DNA from: Desulfobacterales bacterium
GTDB taxonomy: Bacteria > Desulfobacterota > Desulfobacteria > Desulfobacterales > Desulfosalsimonadaceae
Length of the DNA: 18,259 nt
Assembly (NCBI GenBank): GCA_007127175.1
Contig: SKZX01000017.1
Span: forward strand, 1 to 18,259
Reading direction: 5' to 3'
Part shown: piece by piece, positions 15,624-18,259 of the stretch
Layout of the letters: every line of letters begins with the position of its first letter
How positions within the stretch are numbered: the first letter of the stretch is position 1
Notes under the pieces: model-generated
What the model was told of the DNA's origin: nothing
Databases searched by the model: none
Seen by the model: only the letters and a program-made list of their open reading frames with translations
Translations under genes and position numbers: made by a program

Positions 15624-18259
15624 ATTTCCCCCTCCAGCAAGGCGTCCACCTTGCTTGTTATTTGATCGTCTTCATACCATCTCAGCTCGATCGCCTTGGC
15701 CGGGCATTCGGCGGCGCATGCGCCGCAACCCTGGCACAGGGCGTCATCGATTTCACTGACGCCTTCGTCGTTGATTCTCGGCACATCAAACGGGCACGTG
15801 CGAACGCAGATCAGGCAGGAGGCACATTTTTCCGTATCGACCGTTGCGGTGACCGCTGACAGGGTCAAAAACGGCTGGGCCAGCATGGTCGTTGCACGGG
15901 ATGCCGCGGCCATGGCCTGGGCGATGGATTCGGTAAGCAGCTGCGGGCTGTGAGCGGTGCCGCAAAGATATATGCCTTCAGTGCCCATTTCAACCGGGCG
16001 AAGCTTGACGTGGGCTTCGAGGAAGAAGTTCTGGGCATTGCGGTTGAGCTTCATGATGTTGGCAAGTTCTTCGGTGTCCTCTGCTTCCAGTCCGGCGCTC
16101 AATATGGCCAGGTCCGCATCTAGGCTGATTTTCCTTCCCAGGATGTGATCGGTGAAGGTCACGTTGATAAAATCGCCATTGGGTGTCAACTCTGGCGGAT
16201 CATCGGCCGAAAAGCGGGAGAACAGGACGCCCAGGCGCCGGGCCTCGGTATAATAGTCTTCCAGCAGCCCGTAGGTCCGGATATCCCGGTAAAGGATGTA
16301 TACCTGGGTTTCCGGGCTTCGCTTCTTGAGTGCAATGGCGTTTTTGACGGCGTTCTGGCAGCAGATCCGGGAGCAGTTGGGGTTCTCATCGTTTCTTGAC
16401 CCGACGCACTGGATCATGACCACGTGGTTCAATCCGTCGACGCCCGTATCGCTGTAAATCCTTTCCCCGAGTTCAAGCTGGGTGAGGACTTTCGGGTTTT
16501 CCCCGTACAGGTACTCCTTGGGCCGGTATTCGTTGGCCCCCGTTGCGATGATGGCCACGCCATGTTCGATGGTCCGGCTGGCCATGGATTCACCCGCCAG
16601 CACCTCGGTTTTGAAATTGCCCTTGAAACCTGAAAAGTCTACGATTACGGCATCGGTCAGGACGTTGATCTTGTCATGGCTTTCAATTTTCGCCTTCAGG
16701 TCGGCGACCAGGGCTCTTACATCCATGCCCTCGATGGTCTTGGTCAGTCGGTTCCCGAGGCCGCCCAATTGGGGTTCCTTCTCAACCAGGACGACCTCGT
16801 ATCCCTGATCGGCAATGCCCAGGGCCGCGTTCATGCCGGCAACGCCCCCACCGACGACAAGGGCGCGCTGGGTAACCGGTATCTGGCGCTCGTAGAGGGG
16901 CTCCAGGCACGCAGCCCGTGCAACGGACATGCGGACCAGTTCCTTTGCCTTTTCGGTGGCCCCTTCATGGTCGTTGCCGTGGACCCATGAGTCCTGGTTG
17001 CGGATGTTGGCCATTTCAAACAGGTACTTGTTCAGGCCGACGGCTTCCAGGGTGTCCATGAAAATCGGCTCATGGGTTTTCGGCGTGCACGATGATACCA
17101 CCACGCGGTTGATATTGTGCTCCTTGATCACCTCTTTCATCTGGTCCTGGGCGTCCTGGCTGCAGGTGAAGAGGTTCCGCCCTGAATATACCACGTAAGG
17201 CAGCGATTCGGCATATTCGCGAACACCTGGCACGTCTATGACGCCGGCGATATTGATGCCGCAGTCGCAGACAAACACCCCGATCCGGGGTTCCTGCCCT
17301 TCCACATCGATGGGTTCCGGTTTGACGACCTCTTTCTGGAGGGTTCCCCGGGCCGCAGCGAGGTTGCGCCCGGCAGCACACGCCGCCGCACTGGCCTCGG
17401 TAACGGATGACGGGATATCCTTGGGCCCCTGGAATATGCCGCAGGCATAGACGCCGGGCCGCGACGTGTTGACCGGCAGGGAAGGCGTGGTCTCCGCGAA
17501 GTTGTACTTGTTCAGATCAATGTTCAGGCGTTTCGCCGTCTCCACGGTCGACTCGGGCACCTGGAGGCCCACGGAAAGCACGACCATGTCGAATTCCTCG
17601 ACATGAATATTGCCGTCCTCGTCCGCGTAGCGCAGTTCCAGGTTGCCGGTCTCCCGTATTTCGTCAATGGTATGGATGCGCGATTTCACGAAACGGACCC
17701 CGGATTGTTCGCGGGCACGGATGTAATACTGCTCGTAATCCTTGCCGAAGCTCCGGATGTCCATGTTGAAAATGACGGTGTCCAGGGCGTGCTCGCAGTG
17801 GTCCTTTGCGATCATGGCTTCCTTGATGGCGTACATGCAGCAGACCGAAGAGCAGTAGCCGTTGCCGCAGCGGTTGTTGTCCCTGGACCCGATGCACTGG
17901 AGCCATGCAATTTTTTTGGGTTCCACATGGTCCGAGGGCCTCACGAGATGCCCCATGGTCGGGCCGGAAGCGGACAGAATCCGCTCGAACTCGGCGCTGG
18001 TCACCACGTTGGGGCTTTTGTTGTAGCTGTAAATGTCCAGTGACGAGGGATCAAACGTTTCGTTGCCGGGGCACAGGATCACGGAACCGACGGCAAGATC
18101 CAGCTCTTCCACCGTCTGCTCATGGTCGATGGCATCGGCCAGACAGGCCTTGACGCACTGGTAGCACTCGGAGCAGATGCCGCATTCCAGGCACCGGTCG
18201 GCCTCGGTCTTCGCCTCTTCCGCGTTGTACCCGAAGGAGACCTCCAGGAAGTTGCACTC
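15620..18259 (-). CDS. hdrA: HdrA-like flavin/iron-sulfur subunit with two HdrA modules (5' partial)
   Basis: FAD and iron-sulfur subunit of the heterodisulfide-reductase family, the usual electron-bifurcating or electron-confurcating hub. The frame is open to the right edge; 879 residues are visible and the N-terminus, including the first FAD motif, is outside. A GTG at 18112 is internal. Numbering the visible residues: a cysteine cluster RCLECGICSECYQCVKAC (22-39); first HdrA module with QCIGSRD and YCSSVCCMYA (Cys122, 136, 140, 141), ending with YACGIFQGP; second module opening VFVCDCGINIAG (from about 328), FAD Rossmann motif VVGGGVAGMNAA (about 468-479), and QCVGSRN with CSRICC (Cys618, 629, 633, 634). 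Two C-terminal [4Fe-4S] motifs follow: CASCLICVRTC (812-822) and CQGCGACAAEC (842-852). Its TGA overlaps the mvhD ATG. The gene order points to a MetVF-HdrA-MvhD complex. Confidence 0.9.
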   Translation of the reverse strand, partial: ECNFLEVSFGYNAEEAKTEADRCLECGICSECYQCVKACLADAIDHEQTVEELDLAVGSVILCPGNETFDPSSLDIYSYNKSPNVVTSAEFERILSASGPTMGHLVRPSDHVEPKKIAWLQCIGSRDNNRCGNGYCSSVCCMYAIKEAMIAKDHCEHALDTVIFNMDIRSFGKDYEQYYIRAREQSGVRFVKSRIHTIDEIRETGNLELRYADEDGNIHVEEFDMVVLSVGLQVPESTVETAKRLNIDLNKYNFAETTPSLPVNTSRPGVYACGIFQGPKDIPSSVTEASAAACAAGRNLAAARGTLQKEVVKPEPIDVEGQEPRIGVFVCDCGINIAGVIDVPGVREYAESLPYVVYSGRNLFTCSQDAQDQMKEVIKEHNINRVVVSSCTPKTHEPIFMDTLEAVGLNKYLFEMANIRNQDSWVHGNDHEGATEKAKELVRMSVARAACLEPLYERQIPVTQRALVVGGGVAGMNAALGIADQGYEVVLVEKEPQLGGLGNRLTKTIEGMDVRALVADLKAKIESHDKINVLTDAVIVDFSGFKGNFKTEVLAGESMASRTIEHGVAIIATGANEYRPKEYLYGENPKVLTQLELGERIYSDTGVDGLNHVVMIQCVGSRNDENPNCSRICCQNAVKNAIALKKRSPETQVYILYRDIRTYGLLEDYYTEARRLGVLFSRFSADDPPELTPNGDFINVTFTDHILGRKISLDADLAILSAGLEAEDTEELANIMKLNRNAQNFFLEAHVKLRPVEMGTEGIYLCGTAHSPQLLTESIAQAMAAASRATTMLAQPFLTLSAVTATVDTEKCASCLICVRTCPFDVPRINDEGVSEIDDALCQGCGACAAECPAKAIELRWYEDDQITSKVDALLEGEI
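15631..15635 (-). promoter_or_regulatory. Ribosome-binding site deciding the mvhD start
   Basis: GGAGG, continuing as GGG toward the start, lies 7 bases before the ATG at 15623, inside the end of hdrA. It supports initiation upstream of the in-frame TGA rather than at the internal Met codon at 15542. Confidence 0.8.

Overview
The window looks like chromosomal DNA from an anaerobic, GC-rich Gram-negative bacterium of the Desulfobacterota (a sulfate-reducer-like 'deltaproteobacterium'). That placement is an inference. It rests on three things: a full outer-membrane/lipid A gene set using LpxI rather than LpxH, a Wood-Ljungdahl methylenetetrahydrofolate reductase cluster with HdrA/MvhD electron-transfer subunits, and a selenocysteine-encoding UGA. 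The window is almost entirely coding; the longest non-coding stretches are about 140-150 bp.

Positions 1-13371, plus strand: an envelope-biogenesis operon of twelve genes, bamA (5' end outside the window) - skp/ompH - lpxD - fabZ - lpxA - lpxI - a Gfo/Idh/MocA oxidoreductase - lpxB - msbA - lptF - lptG - lpxK. It covers outer-membrane protein insertion (BamA, Skp), six lipid A steps (LpxA, LpxD, LpxI, LpxB, LpxK, with FabZ serving hydroxyacyl-ACP supply), flipping across the inner membrane (MsbA) and the LPS-extraction permease (LptF/LptG). Junctions are tight or overlapping, except between skp and lpxD, where a 91-bp array of thirteen 7-bp repeats (TTRTARG) lies; its first unit supplies the skp stop codon. 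LpxA differs from the E. coli enzyme at two substrate-side positions, and the embedded oxidoreductase raises the possibility of a modified (diamino-sugar) lipid A. The block ends in a strong terminator whose symmetric A/T tracts suit both strands.

Positions 13524-18259, minus strand: a convergent operon read from the right edge, hdrA-like (5' end outside) - mvhD - metV - metF. It resembles the MetVF-HdrABC-MvhD methylenetetrahydrofolate reductase complex described in Moorella. The HdrA-like protein carries two HdrA modules in one chain. MvhD is encoded with an in-frame TGA at codon 17, exactly where the family has the second cysteine of its CxxC motif. A plausible SECIS hairpin lies just downstream, so I read it as a selenoprotein; conventional gene calling would truncate it to begin at Met28.

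No tRNA, rRNA, CRISPR array, insertion sequence or phage gene was seen.
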